Below, in pieces: positions 23,600-35,785 of a DNA stretch of 64,000 nt; position 1 is the stretch's first letter, and every line of letters begins with the position of its first letter. The stretch comes from Ophioderma brevispina (Eukaryota > Echinodermata > Ophiuroidea > Amphilepidida > Ophiodermatidae): the NCBI GenBank assembly GCA_023653785.1, contig JAMKCH010084882.1, positions 18,244-82,243 on the forward strand, in the 5' to 3' direction. The position numbers were made by a program, and so were the translations under genes. The notes beneath the pieces were generated by a model. It was not told the origin of the DNA and ran no database searches. It saw only the letters and a list, made by a program, of their open reading frames with translations.

Positions 23600-24440
23600 T
23601 TGGATCCCTGGTTCAGTATGCCAATTAAGGCGGCATCTCTGAAAATGATTAATTCCTTCTTCTCATACAATTCAAAGACTATCTTACCAGATTCGCTCTC
23701 AAGATCCACAAGTACATGCTGCATACGGGGTCATAGATTAGGCCCAAATGATTACAATTATCAATTAAAAGGGGCATTCCTTGAAAATCTATGAATTCCT
23801 TCATCTCCCGCAAAATTAAAGGTTATCATCACGAGAGTCGTTCAAAGATGCCCATGGTATAGAGGCTTGCATATAGGTGTTCACAGATTACGGATCCAAA
23901 ATTATCCATTGAACGGGGATCATTCTTGAAAATCTATGAATCCATTCTCTCGCAAATTAAGGCTATCATCACGAGATTTTTCTAAAGGGGACTTCCCCTT
24001 GTAGGGGGCTTCACAAATAGGGTGTTCACAGATTGGCCCAAATGTCACAATTACCAAATTAAAAGGAGCTTCTTGAAAATATATGAATTCCTTCTTCTCC
24101 CGCTAATTAAAGGTTATTATCACAAGATTTCTCACAGGATTCCTGGTTAGGGGCTTTGCATATGGGGGGTGTTCACAGATTGGACCAGATGCCACCATTT
24201 ACCAAATTAAAGGGCAATTCCATCGAAAAATCTACAAATTTCTTTCTACAGATTTGGCCCAAAGCACTACAATGCTGATTAAAGGGGTTTTCTTGAATTC
24301 CTTCTTCTAAAATTAAATTAAAAGGCTATTATCATGTGAGTGAAAAGTATTCAAACACGATTCACAAGATCCCTGGTAGGGGTCACATAATTGGGGGTGT
24401 TCACAGATTTGGAACAAGGTGTCATGATTACACACAAAGA
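23600..24440 (+). repeat. Tandem satellite, about 147 bp period, five to six diverged units
   Basis: Units start near 23620, 23762, 23908, 24056 and 24203 with CAAATTAAAAGG-like sequence. They then run CTTGAAAATCTATGAATTCC, a pyrimidine-rich block, ATTAAAGGTTATCATCACGAG, a C/G-rich block and GGTGTTCACAGATTGGCCC. Spacing is close to 146-148 bases. The last unit is rearranged and longer. Coding frames through the array are short. Confidence 0.88.
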
Positions 24441-25849
24441 AATAATGATCAAATTTCAGAGAAAGTTTCGTTTTTGCATGTGGCAAAAATGTTGGAGGTC
24501 GCCATCATTCTGGGGTCAGAGGTCATCCACGGGTCAAAATATAACAAATTAAGAAAAAACTGTCTTCTGGTCTGAAAACACAACAAAAAATTATCATTTT
24601 AGATCAGAGTCAACACTTGGGACTGGGGTTAGTGGTCATCCAGGGATAAAAATTATGAAACTTTGAAAATCATCCTTCCCGACACCATTTTGAGGTCTCA
24701 AAAGGTTGATCCGATCGGTTGAACACAGATATGGTCAAAAGTCACCCCAGGCTACATCAGTGCTGATTCGAGCACAGTTCTAGTTCTTTTTGCTGTTTCT
24801 TCTACGGCATTATTTTCGTCTTTCTTTCAACAAGAGCAAACCTTCTTTAGGGTGTATAAGTTAATTTTAGTTGGAGGGACTACTGTTAGGGCATAAATTC
24901 ACTAAAATCGCTCCGAGTCCCGCTAGGCGTATCCTCCTTACTGATACTTGCATTATTTAGTAAACCTTCGTGTTGGTAAGGGCAGCCCTTTGTCGTAGAC
25001 AACTCTACGCTTCTGTCAAACGTGATAAACACGTGGGTAACATTTTATGGTATAAATCATACTGATATCCACAGAATGGATATTCATTATCGATTGGTAT
25101 CGATTTCTCGGAAGCATGATAAATAGTAATTTAATGTATAATATTTGCTTTCTTGAATATATCTGAAGGTTATGATTTTCGTTGTCGCGTTTGCAGTGTG
25201 CAACAAGCAGAGGCACATTTCTTATTTTTAAACACCTTTTTATGTCGCATTTAGCTGGTGTTTGCATTACAGAGCAACATAGTCACCATGCGGCTCTCGG
25301 TGCATTTACGACCAGAAATGATAATGGTAGCTAATTATTTTTTTTTGTAGAAAAGGTCGAAACTGAAAAAAGGCATACAAACAATAGCAAGGCCAACAGT
25401 GCAGATGGAATAACAATCTCATTGATCAGAATGATAATGGATCATTGATATTGAATGGTTCCATTAAAATGGAAACAAATCCCAGCCTCATGACCTACAT
25501 TCTGTGACATGATCTAACATCCCATCTAATCCGGGACGCCTTCCAGGGAAGATAACGATAGACGCGTTTAAAAGTTTAAAAACCTGATGTTTTAAACCAT
25601 TTTGTTTGAATTTGGTAAGGTATCTATCGAATTGTACTCACGATTTGGCCCTCCTACGCAATTCTATTGTTCCTCCTCGAAATGCTTTTGTCGTCTGCAA
25701 ACAACAATGTGTACATGTAAAAACACGATTTGTCAGAAAATTGAGGGCCCCATCCTCGAGGCCTCGGAAAAATCTCTGAATTAAATTTGGTCCATAGTCC
25801 AATCGCTAATAGCCTCGGCCCCAGGGAACCCAGATTTTACCGGAAGTGG
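24441..25849. other. No gene recognised
   Basis: Contains GGGGTCA-type short repeats near 24500-24660 that may be the decayed edge of the satellite. The rest is AT-rich with nothing recognised. Confidence 0.5.
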
Positions 25850-26110
25850 TCAAAATTGTGGTATCAGAAGAAAGCTACCATTTTTCTTATTTACCCCGTG
25901 AAATTTTAGGGGCTAAAAGATGTTTGGGTTGGATTTATGAGCAAAAATACCCCATTTTGGTCGAACAATATTCATTTGACAAAGTAACTCTCTGGGGATT
26001 ACAAAAATTCCGTTTTTAGCTCTCACTTAAAAATATGCTGGATATCTGCTCAAACTTACAATGGGGTTTTTGGGTGAAAGCCATTCTATCAAAGATGAAA
26101 AAATTTTAAT
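25850..26110 (+). repeat. Dispersed repeat family R3, copy 1
   Basis: Aligns with 50430-50690 and 58440-58690. Shared blocks include AGAAGAAAGCTAC, TTTACCC.GTGAAAT, GCTAAA.GATGTTTGG, CCCCATTTTGGTCGA, GGGATTACAAA, TTTTTAGCTCTCAC and GGGTGAAAGCCATTCTATCA. The other two copies lie in the large duplication, so this is an independent member of the family. Confidence 0.85.
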
Positions 26111-26599
26111 CCGCATATTCTCACAAAATCGTGTTTGATAAAACCTTTGTAATCCATTTTTGAGATTGCTAAAATGGCTGAAGAATAAGTATATAAAATA
26201 TTCAGATGCTATAGTACAACACGAATTACCTTTTATAAACTGACGTATACAAATTATTTTGAAATGGTGTGACTAAGTTAAATATTTATATAAATTTGAA
26301 ACCTATGTTTATTCTTATTTTGAACCATGATTATCCACGTTTCATGAAATCGCTTAAAACCATGGTGATATCTTGAGGGAATCTTCAGATGTGTGATCTT
26401 GATATGAATCTGTAATGAATAAGTCGCCTAATTGGCTCCTTTTGTTGAACCTTTTTGTATCCTTTTATGTACCTCAGAGTGAGTTTTGTTTCTGTTGTTT
26501 CAATTCCCCCAGCAGAAGATCCCGCTCAATCAAAAAGAGGAAACAATGAGATCCAAAAGAGTGAGAAAGTTAGGGTGAGTTGATAGAAAGTTGGTTAGT

Positions 26600-26797
26600 G
26601 GTGAGTATGCCCGTAGCCAGGAATTTCAATGTGGGGGTGCGGACTTGCCAAAGCGAACCTTTTGGGTACCAACCAACCATTTTTTTTTCGGCTCAGCCTG
26701 CGCTCGCCGGTTGACCCAAAGTTTTTTTAACCGTCGGCTCCAAATTCTGACGTCGCACCCCCCGCACCCCCCTGGCTTACGGCCCTGGGTGAGAGTG
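26600..26797. mobile_element. hAT-like MITE, about 180 bp
   Basis: The left end reads TGCCCGTAGCCAGGA, followed by GGGGGTGCGGA. The right end, reverse complemented, reads CAGGGCCGTAAGCCAGG, followed by GGGGTGCGG. Flanks are GGTGAGTA and GGTGAGAG, compatible with an 8 bp target duplication with two changes, as hAT elements make. Nearby sequence is itself rich in GTGAG, so the duplication could be chance. No coding capacity. Confidence 0.6.
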
Positions 26798-28830
26798 AAG
26801 AGAGGGTTAGAACTTTAATGTGAGTGATAAGAAGTTAGAGTATGGCGAAATAAATAAGGCAGTTAATAAGGACGAATCGATGTGAAATACTATTGTTACG
26901 TCCAAATATTCACCTAAAATAAAGAGCCTTGGCTGCCGAGTTTAAAAGGTCATTTCGTGTTCCAGCTATCCTAGCACATTCACTTTTGCTTATGACTCAC
27001 TATATTTCCTCAGAAAGGGTGTTTCGCACAATTTCTAAGTTTTTGATTCTGATGTTTCTTTTTGATGCTGTGAGTGAATTAGTGGTATCACGCTGCCACA
27101 TAGACCACGTGCTGTAAGTTCTGTCCTTTACAGACAGAAAATACAAAATTCTCTTTGAGTAGATGAATTTGCGCGTAAGATTAGCACACATACTATATTT
27201 GGGCCAAACATTCAGATGATATAAAATCTCAATACCTTTGGATATAAATCGGGGGAAGTCTGCTGCAATATAATGCATAAAAGTCGCATCCCCTATAGGA
27301 CCGACAAATCTTTCTCATATTCCCCTATGAAATGCCGTATTCTTGGGAGAGAATATCTTATGTATTCCTAAAAGCGCGTCTCTCTATAATGCCAGGAACA
27401 CTTGATTTTGTTCTGCTTAGCAGCCGCGATATCGTCTTCCCTCCTGGTGTAGCGAGGATGACATTTATGATCATGCCACTGTAACGCTGACGGTTCACAT
27501 TGAAAATAACATGTATAGCCAGTTGATTACAAACTAGATTGTCCCATGATATAGAGGTGTCATATATATATTATGTTCTCCTTTAGGCGCTGCACGCATA
27601 TTCATTCCGCATTTTCCCCCAAAGCCTCGCCTATAAGGCCCGGGGTGTGTTCTCAACTTGGTTTGGGTAGGGACGTGACTTTGGAAGTAGGACCATAGCT
27701 CGACCACTTTTTTTTTGCCACAAAAGGGGACCCATACTATACCAGAGATGCAAATTTTTGGGGCCCAAATTAACCCAAATTTTGCCATTTTTTTCTTTTT
27801 TTTAAGTTGTTTAACATTTTAATCAATCTGGACTCATTTTGCTTCAAATTTAGGAATTTGCCTAATTTTCCACAATTTTTAGAAAATTTTGGTTTCGATT
27901 GAGAAAAATGTGACTATTTTCCAACAAATTTCATACAATTTAAAAAAAAAAACCTTGCTAGTCCAAAATTGCCATGAAGAAAGGTGTCATTGATATACCA
28001 GATGCTGAATATGGGACCGATGTCTGTTTACGTACAGGCTAGGACGCTGAGTTATAGGTCCTCCTAGTTCAATCACCGGCTCATAACCATTCACAGCCAA
28101 ATCGTTACATTTTCCTCCATTGTTGTTTTTCACATTTGTATTTCTTTACAAAATCCTTCGTTTCGAGTAGGGCATTGAAGTTATACAGCTATGAGCATAT
28201 AAGTGTTAGCAGCTGGGTTACTAACGACCATTGCTCTCGAACCAACAACTCCACATTACACATCAGCTATTGCCGTCACGTTGACAAATGAGTGAGCCAC
28301 ACAGATATTGCAAAACCCTCAACATTCGTATAAAGATATTTTTTGCCGGTACGTATTTTCAATCTTAGGTGGACTACTTGTTGACGTTTTTAAATCCACA
28401 TCAAATAGCTCGAGATGTAACTGAGTATAATCGAGTGAGGAAGAAATTGGTTTAATCGGTCCAATGGAAATTTTTGCAAATACAAAAAAATGGCAATCTA
28501 AATAGAATTTTGGCAAATTCGTTCCAACCATGCACTTATAATTTAATCTTAAATGGAAAATTGTGGCAAATTCGTTCCAATTGTCAAGGATTTTGTCAAT
28601 TTAATGAAAGTCGGACCATTCCTTAGAGTCGTTTCATCGGTATAAAACAATTTTTAGTCAGTGAAGCGCAAAGTTTTGCTAAAATTTGACAACCCTAGCC
28701 ATTACTCTGGCCAGAGGGTAAACGTGAAACCGTACTTTTCCTTTTCAAAGATTAAGCTAATTAGTCTTGTTTAATCGACCGCGTTTAGGCTGAAACTACG
28801 GAATTTGCTATCCATAGGAAGTCAGACTGT
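26798..28830. other. No gene recognised
   Basis: Mostly AT-rich. The block TGGCAAATTCGTTCCAA occurs twice (28510 and 28566). 27534-27788 is open on the reverse strand for 84 codons, but I do not recognise the product. Confidence 0.5.
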
Positions 28831-28841
28831 GTGATTTTTAG

Positions 28842-28925
28842 TCACACACACACAAACACACAAACACCCACACACAGCACCCAAACACACATACACATAC
28901 ACGCGCTTCGTGCACACACAACAAA
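28842..28925. repeat. CA-rich microsatellite
   Basis: Interrupted (CA)n and CACAAACACACA tract. Confidence 0.9.
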
Positions 28926-31205
28926 ACTCACCTCTGAGGTAACTAGGAGAAATAAAAAATTACAGAAGTGTATTTTTACATTACTATCTAAGAGCGTGAA
29001 GAATTTTAGCCATTTTGCAAGAACTCTGTCATTATACTTTTTTAGCCTTTGTGACCTTGATCGTGTTAAAGAACACTATCAGTGCTTTGAAAAATATTTG
29101 AAATTTGCAGAATAGCTTCAAAGTGAAGGATAGACTCTGAGAATCCATAAGTTAAACCTTTTCAACTGAAGAATTGCACAAGGGAGAAACGGTCATACGA
29201 TTCTCCATTCAATTACGTGTTGTAGTAAGTGTCCGAACGGCCAGTAATGACAAAATTTCCGATTCTGTCCTTATTCGGTTGCTTCTGGTCTTTCATTTGC
29301 AGGTATGTTAGGATACAGGTACTTGTTACCAGACATCAAAAATCTGATTTTTGATGATTTTGTTCGATTGTCTGATTTAGCAAATCACTGAGAGTGTCTT
29401 TAAGTTCCCCCCCCTACTTTGGTTAACTAATCGTCCTTTTTAGCAAACTATACCTTTTTAATCCTTAAACAAATGAACATGTTCCTTTTTTAATCATGTA
29501 TAAACCCGTTTTACCAATTTTACCCCTGTTACTTTATCCCCTTTTAAATTTATCTCACTCTCAGATTTTGAATCAGCAGGTCATTGTTGCTTAAGAAACT
29601 ACCAAAACATTTGGTGCATACTCTTGTACAAGGTCATAATGGTTCTATCGCTGACTATTTTAACTCACTGAATATTCCAGGAATATCCAATGTGGTGGTT
29701 TGTCCATTAAAGATGTAGAAGAAAGGAGACACACAAGTAGACAGGTGCAGGTTACGTAATCTTGAGTCAGTGTGACTTGGTTATTATCGGGTATGGCCGT
29801 TTAGTGACCCGGGTCAACTAGTGACCCTGATGAATTCCGGCAACTTTTACGTATAGGGTATAGGTGTGCATTGGTAACATGTTAAAGTTCAATTGCAGAT
29901 GATAGACATTTAAAATTTTAAATTTTGCGACATGTACCTGGTTTTGTTAGGGCGAATCACATTTTAGAATTTACATATTCTGAAATATAGAGAAAAAATA
30001 AATAACTATTTTGTTCAACAACCTTATCTGAAATATGCTCATTTTAACAGTGAGGGTAACTTTAATGTGTCTTAAATGATATCTTAACTGGTTCAGTTGT
30101 TAATTTTTTAGAAATGAATAATGAACGACTATTAGGGACTGATCAAGTTAGCAACGACAATGCAAACTAGTGTGGCAAAACAATGCCCAGATAGATTTAA
30201 AAAAATGCTCACACAACTTTTAGATTGGTAAACGAATTGTTTTTCTTCTTATTTTTCTACTCTGCTGGTTCATGATCCTGCTGTATAGCTAAAAACGTTA
30301 ACAACAAAATAAGCAAATCCCACTACACGCTGCATTTTCAACAAATTTACACCAAAGTACTACAAACTATGAAAAATACACTGTACGTAACTATTCGTCG
30401 TGGGATTTGCCAAGTTGATATCAATCATTATTGAGAATGTTCTTACTTCTGTTCATTTCCTTATGTGTACACCATACTAACGTGCACTTCCCAAGGCCAG
30501 TATCACCATTTTTGTTACATCAATTCTTCATATACATTGTTGATTTATACTTTGTTGATCTCATTTGAGTAGGCGTATTACAAAGTCTAATTAGATACAC
30601 CATCCCGAGGATCTTTCAACGTCAACACGTGTACAAGCTCATGGAAAGTGCATTTACAAGACTATAAGAAATCCCACTAGACTGCGGAGTTACAAAATTG
30701 CCTTCATATCGGACACATTACCCCAATTGACTACCTGATATGCAATAAAATGCACACAGAACGCGTCTTCGGATTATTCGTATATCGCAAGCGTTTCACG
30801 CAATTGGATGGGTTGAGTCGGGATGAGTCCTTTGGTGAGTATGAGGGTACACTGTTGGAAGCAACAGATTATAAAATGTCAGATTTTAATCAAGTACTGA
30901 TGATTACATTTGACACAAATATTTGGTATATATTCCTGTCATGTCTGTTGACTGACGGATTGGTCAAATGCTATATTCAGCATTTATTTGTTACACATTT
31001 ACAAATATAGTGACAGTTACACATATATTCGACTTGAACACAAGACAATGGATAAGTGGTCCAAACCATGGGTGTTTTTACTGTCATCGATTGCTTCGAA
31101 TCATTGTCTAGTATTTCTTGACGGTAAGTTAATTAATACAAAGTATTAAATGATAATCACATCAATCAAAGGCTGAGTTGAAATAATTGACTTGTTTCTG
31201 TATTT
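28926..31205. other. No gene recognised
   Basis: AT-rich, no recognisable gene or repeat. The longest frame (30750-31010, 86 codons) shows no known motif. Confidence 0.5.
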
Positions 31206-31225
31206 CTTTTCAAAACGAAGAGACA

Positions 31226-31275
31226 AAACAAACAAACAAACAAACAAACAAGAAGCAAACAAGCAAACAAACAAC
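31226..31275. repeat. (CAAA)n microsatellite
   Basis: Tandem CAAA units, interrupted by GAAG. Confidence 0.9.
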
Positions 31276-32711
31276 TTCAAAATACTGTCCATATTTTGGA
31301 TATTGTTTTACAAAGCTGGGGAAGCAGAATGGTCCCCTGTCAAATGTATTATTGAGGAATTCGCAATAAACTATTTATAAATGCGGAAAATAAGCGATCA
31401 ATTTCGCGTCCCACATAATCTGTCAATTAACGCTGGTCTTTACAGCGATTTTATTGAACGTTAACTTGACCTTGATAATTAGGTCCTTCTATGCTTATCC
31501 AATCACCGCCCCTGTTCTTAGTACGGAGGTTTAGATGGCATGCGCGTGCGCAAGGCGTATACTTGTGTTTGAGAGGTAGAACTCTTTTTGTTGGAACAAA
31601 AGAATTCCACGTTTTTTTGCAAGTACACGTCTCGCGTGTGGCATTTAAATCTCCATATTGAATTACACAGGGCACAGAATTGGTTGGCTCATTTCACGGG
31701 CTAATTCTGTCTTTATTTTACACGCTCTTTTTTCTGTCTAGCATATGTAGTTGTCATGTTAAGCACGAGCCGTTAAGCTACCTTAAATATTCGAGAAAAC
31801 AACATGATTTTATGTCATCTTTTAAGGCCACCAGTGCAGTTCAATTAAGTCGGAATCATGAAACTATTCAAGCGGCACATGTGTACATTTCATGTTTAGA
31901 AAAATGCTTGATCGTAAAATCGCAGAAAATATGCTGAAAAAATCTAACCATTTGTTGGCTTTCATGTAGGGATGACCAAACCTATAAAAGACTACATACG
32001 GAAATATTAACAGATGTAACGTTCTTAAACTTGAAACAAAACATGATCATTCTTTCTCAGCAAGTAAAGTACAACCAACCCAAATTATAAAGCACTAAAA
32101 CCAATTAGATTTTCTGAGGGAGAGTAATTTATTTAAGCCAAGTAAAGAAATAAACCAGTTGATCGTCCCCGATTTTGGACGGCGCACCGATTTTTTTGTT
32201 ATCTGTTATTTAAAAAAAGCAACAACAACACCAAAAAGAAGGCTAATAAAGGGAAAAACGAAGTCAACAAAAAATATCGGAGCACTATTGAACTCTCATA
32301 CCTATTTTAAAGAGTATCCTTCATTTTGTTGAGCAATTTCTTCAACCTTATTGCATACTACTATTTCCACGACGCAAACGCAATCTTCAAATATATCATT
32401 GTGGCCATCTTAGACATGGCGGCCATCTTTGAAAAAAATAATAAAATAACAAATAATAAAAGCCTCCCTCACCAACTTTTTTCAAAAGACCGGACGATCA
32501 ACTGGTTTATTTTTTTACTTGGCCTTATTATCTCATCACTTCAAACACGGCAACTTGACAATAACAAGTATAGAACACGATACGCTTTGAAAACGCTGTT
32601 ACAGAAAACAACCATTAAATTGTAAGGGTGTTTCCAGTCATTGAAAGTTAACATAACTCTGTCATTGTGACTGCACAATGCTTGCAACATCATGCAGGCA
32701 TATCACATATT
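31276..32711. other. No gene recognised
   Basis: AT-rich. A 99-codon plus-strand frame (32326-32625) is low in complexity and unrecognised. Confidence 0.5.
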
Positions 32712-33043
32712 TGAGAGCGCGTGTGGTCCAGTGGAAAAGTGCAGGACTTGTGATCATTAGGGCGTGAGTTCGAGTCCCGCCGTGGCCAACGTGTTTGTGT
32801 CCCTGGGCAAGATACTTAATCTCAATTACCTCGCCGACCCAAGCGAAATCTGGGGAGCTGTCATGTGATGGGGGATATTACAATCTAAGTGCTGATAGGG
32901 ATGTGCGCTTGGCCAGCAGCCACCTAGATGAAGCGAAATGATTGTGACGATTTCCTAATGGCGGCGTAATAATAATAGGCAACAGCGCTTGGAGACTGTT
33001 TACAGTGATAAAGCGCTATATAAAAACTGATTATTATTATTAT
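32712..33043 (+). repeat. tRNA-derived SINE, near complete
   Basis: The best-preserved copy of the SINE family. It has an A-box-like block GTGGTCCAGTGGA (about 32722-32734), a clear B box GAGTTCGAGTCCCGC (32766-32780), the central block GTCCCTGGGCAAGATACTT, then GATATTACAATCTAAGTGC, GTGCGCTTGGCCAGC, GAAGCGAAATGATTGTGACG and a tail AAAGCGCTATATAAAAAC ending in (ATT)n. A short ATT-rich tail suggests a LINE partner whose 3' end is recognised through the GCGCTATATAAA region; the partner is not identified here. Confidence 0.92.
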
Positions 33044-33639
33044 CACAGTGAATTGTATAGCCTCCGCATCAAGAATCTCTACAGTCAACATCTTGTCCCC
33101 CTGGGCCCCATAAAAATTCTGTGTGATTATTTAACTAGCTGACTGCGCCGATCCACACAGAACCTTCCTGAAGGCATGGAAACAATTACACAATTTAAGA
33201 TTTCTAGACGTTAGCAAGTTTAAGTTACATTTATGGTAACAATTCACCACAATAGTATGTAATTCCAACATAGAAGTGTACTTTTAATTAACATTATTCA
33301 AGATTTTTTAATTATAAATTAACGTGGAAGTTAGGACACTCTGCCATAGGGATTCTCAATTTCTTTACACCTGTAATGATTGACAAACGCAATTGGTCAC
33401 CTGATTATCTAACTAACTATAGTTTAAGAGAGGTTGTATCCTTCACATAGACAGAAGGCTTGGGAAAATTCGATGACTTCTTAAGAATATTTCCCTTATA
33501 CGAAGGTCTAAGCCCTACGGAACTCAAACCAGCAAAACTCGCAATATATAAAGTGAATGCAGTCAATGCAACGACAAAGCTGTAGATCTGGATTCTGCAA
33601 TCACTGCAGAAGCCCTCCAAGGGATTTGTTGAAGTGTTC
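33044..33639. other. No gene recognised
   Basis: AT-rich. 33540-33639 may be a badly decayed upstream part of the LINE fragment that follows. Confidence 0.4.
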
Positions 33640-33955
33640 ACAACAACATAGACGACTCACAAGCAGTGGGCAACCAATGTTATGGCTCCTTTGCCTCATT
33701 ACAGAGTGGTCACCCAGATGGCTATCGCTGCCAAGGTGTACAACAGGGTACTGTTGAAAGGAATAGGAGTTCATATAGATTCAATACTATGGAAAAAAAG
33801 CAAGCCCGTTTCCACCCAGGTAGAAGTTGCACACAGCACATTTACATCCTGCGAAGGATCATTGGAGCTTTTGGAAGCCACCAACGTCCACTCATCTCCT
33901 TTATCGACTTCATTTCGTCCACAAAAATGTCAACTTTAACTATCTACCACTAGGT
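33640..33955 (+). pseudogene. RTE-like LINE reverse transcriptase fragment
   Basis: The fingers region of a LINE reverse transcriptase in two frames. First comes MAIAAKVYNRVLLKGIGVHI (33712-33771), resembling the I-A-A-K-V-x-N-R-x-L-L block. Then, in the next frame, comes KKQARFHPGRSCTQHIYILR followed by RIIGAF and FIDF (33795-33915), resembling the Q-A-G-F-R-P-G-R-S-C-x-x-Q-I block and the catalytic F-x-D-F strand. At least one frameshift joins them, and similarity stops after FIDF. There is no YADD box. RTE/BovB-type assignment follows from the R-P-G-R-S-C block and is an inference. It is a dead internal fragment. Confidence 0.82.
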
Positions 33956-33959
33956 CATG

Positions 33960-34682
33960 GTAATGCACTTCACAATAACTCCAAGAGTGCTATCAACAGC
34001 TTCGGATAATTGTCCAGTGCTTCAACAACTAGCTTAAACCCAACAATTCTCCATTTTGAGTCAAAAATTTAACGTAAATTGCCTAACGGTGAAATGAAAA
34101 CGGGCAAATATTAACAGACGATATGATCGATGCAATGGCAAAGGTCGGGTCGCTAATCGGGTCAGATCAATCATCGTGAGGCACGGAAAATGCAGGATAC
34201 CAATGCAGGGGAAAAGAAAAAAAAAAGGACTATTTCCCCGTGACTGGGGAAATCGTCGTTTTTTATGGGAACTTTTTTCCCTCTTGGGAAATTTTGGGGA
34301 ACTAGCCTAAATATCTTACGACACGGGATATGGTATCTACCAATCAATGACACAAATATTTTTATGTGTTATACAAAGTTTACTGTAAATAGCGTAACAA
34401 AGTTACAAGGTCTGTCGATGGGTTACACCCTTTAGTTATGAGCTTCAATTAAAATCATTTAAACCAAACTTTCGTGGGTGTGCAGCGTTCTTTCCGATGC
34501 TTGAATGTAATATATCTCGTATTTTTCACACCGTGCCGCAGTGAACCTTGTAGGCCCCTTAACCAATTGCTTAAATATAACTAAAAATCGTGTCAAACTG
34601 TGTCGTTTTCACCTGACCGTTTCCTTTACAATAGTCCTTATTTCGCATTCTCGATTTGATATTAAACATTCAAATATTGCAG
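33960..34682. other. No gene recognised
   Basis: Nothing recognisable. Short A- and T-rich runs near 34210 and 34265. Confidence 0.5.
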
Positions 34683-35785
34683 TCAAACCAGGTCAACTAT
34701 TCCTGTTAGAACATGAAAACTGGTGAATGTTAAATGAAAACTCAAAGTAGGTTATGGTCGTATATACTTTATCACTTTTGCTAACCCGTATAAAAATAAA
34801 TTCATCATATTAATCAAAAATAAGTATGTTGGATCCAGCTTGTTAACACCCCGTGTGATATGAATTATGTACAGACATTGTTTTTTTGAGAGATTGCACC
34901 TTGTAATTACGATTTTACTGTCTATCTGATCAGATTTGTAATATTGTTAAAGGTTGCATTCTGGTCTTGCTATACACCCCTGAAAGGTGATACAAAAATG
35001 GACAACCGTTCAACTAATTGAGGGCTTGTGTGGAGTAGTGGGTATAATCCCCGGACTCAAAATCTAAAGGTTGTGGGTTCGAGCATGTTCTATTCCTGTT
35101 AGAACATGAAAACTTGTGAATGTTAAATGAAAACTCAAAGTAGGTTTTGGTTGTATATACTTTATCACTTTTGCTAACACGTATAAAAATAAATTCATCA
35201 TATTAATAAAAAATAAGTATGTTGGATCCAGCTGTTTAACATCCCGTGTGATATGAATTATGTACAGACATTGTTTTTTTGAGCGATTGCACCTTGTAAT
35301 TACGATTTTACTGTCTATCTGATCAGATTTGTAATATTGATTCAAACCAGGCAACTATCCTGTTAGAACATGAAACTTGTGAATGTTAAATGAAAACTCA
35401 AAGTAGGTTTTGGTTGTATATACTTAATCACTTTTGCTAAGCTAACGACGTAATAAAAAATAAATTCAATCATATTAATAAAAAATAAGTATGTTGGATG
35501 GATCCCAGCATTGTTAACAACACCCAACACCCCTTTGATATGAATTATGACAGACATTGTTTTTTGAGAGATTGGCACTTGGTAATTAACGATTTTACTG
35601 TCTATCTGATCAGATTTGTAATATTGTTAAAGTTTGCACTCTGGTCTTTGCTATAACAAAAACCACCCCTGAAAGGTGATACAAAAAATGGACCAACCGT
35701 TTTCAAGTCAACTAATTTGAGGCTTGTGTGGAGTAGTGGGTATAATCCCCGGACTCAAAATTTAAAGGTTGTGGTTTCGACTGCC
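34683..35785 (+). repeat. Three-copy direct tandem duplication with tRNA-like segments
   Basis: Unit 1 is 34683-35088, unit 2 35090-35340 and unit 3 35341-35785. They share CCTGTTAGAACATGAAA, GAATGTTAAATGAAAACTC, AATAAGTATGTTGGAT and GATCAGATTTGTAATATTG. Units 1 and 3 end in a tRNA-like segment (35021-35086 and 35721-35784) with GAGTAGTGGGTATAATCC and a B-box-like GTGGGTTCGAGC. Unit 2 lacks it. The junction of units 2 and 3 falls at ATATTG, a sequence also present just left of unit 1. Confidence 0.9.

Noticed and set aside
32712..32790. tRNA gene
   Set aside because: The A and B boxes are present but the arms do not pair into a cloverleaf, and the sequence continues into a SINE body with ATT tail.
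35064..35578. Two reverse-strand frames with near-identical C-terminal parts
   Set aside because: They are the same stretch of the tandem triplication translated twice.
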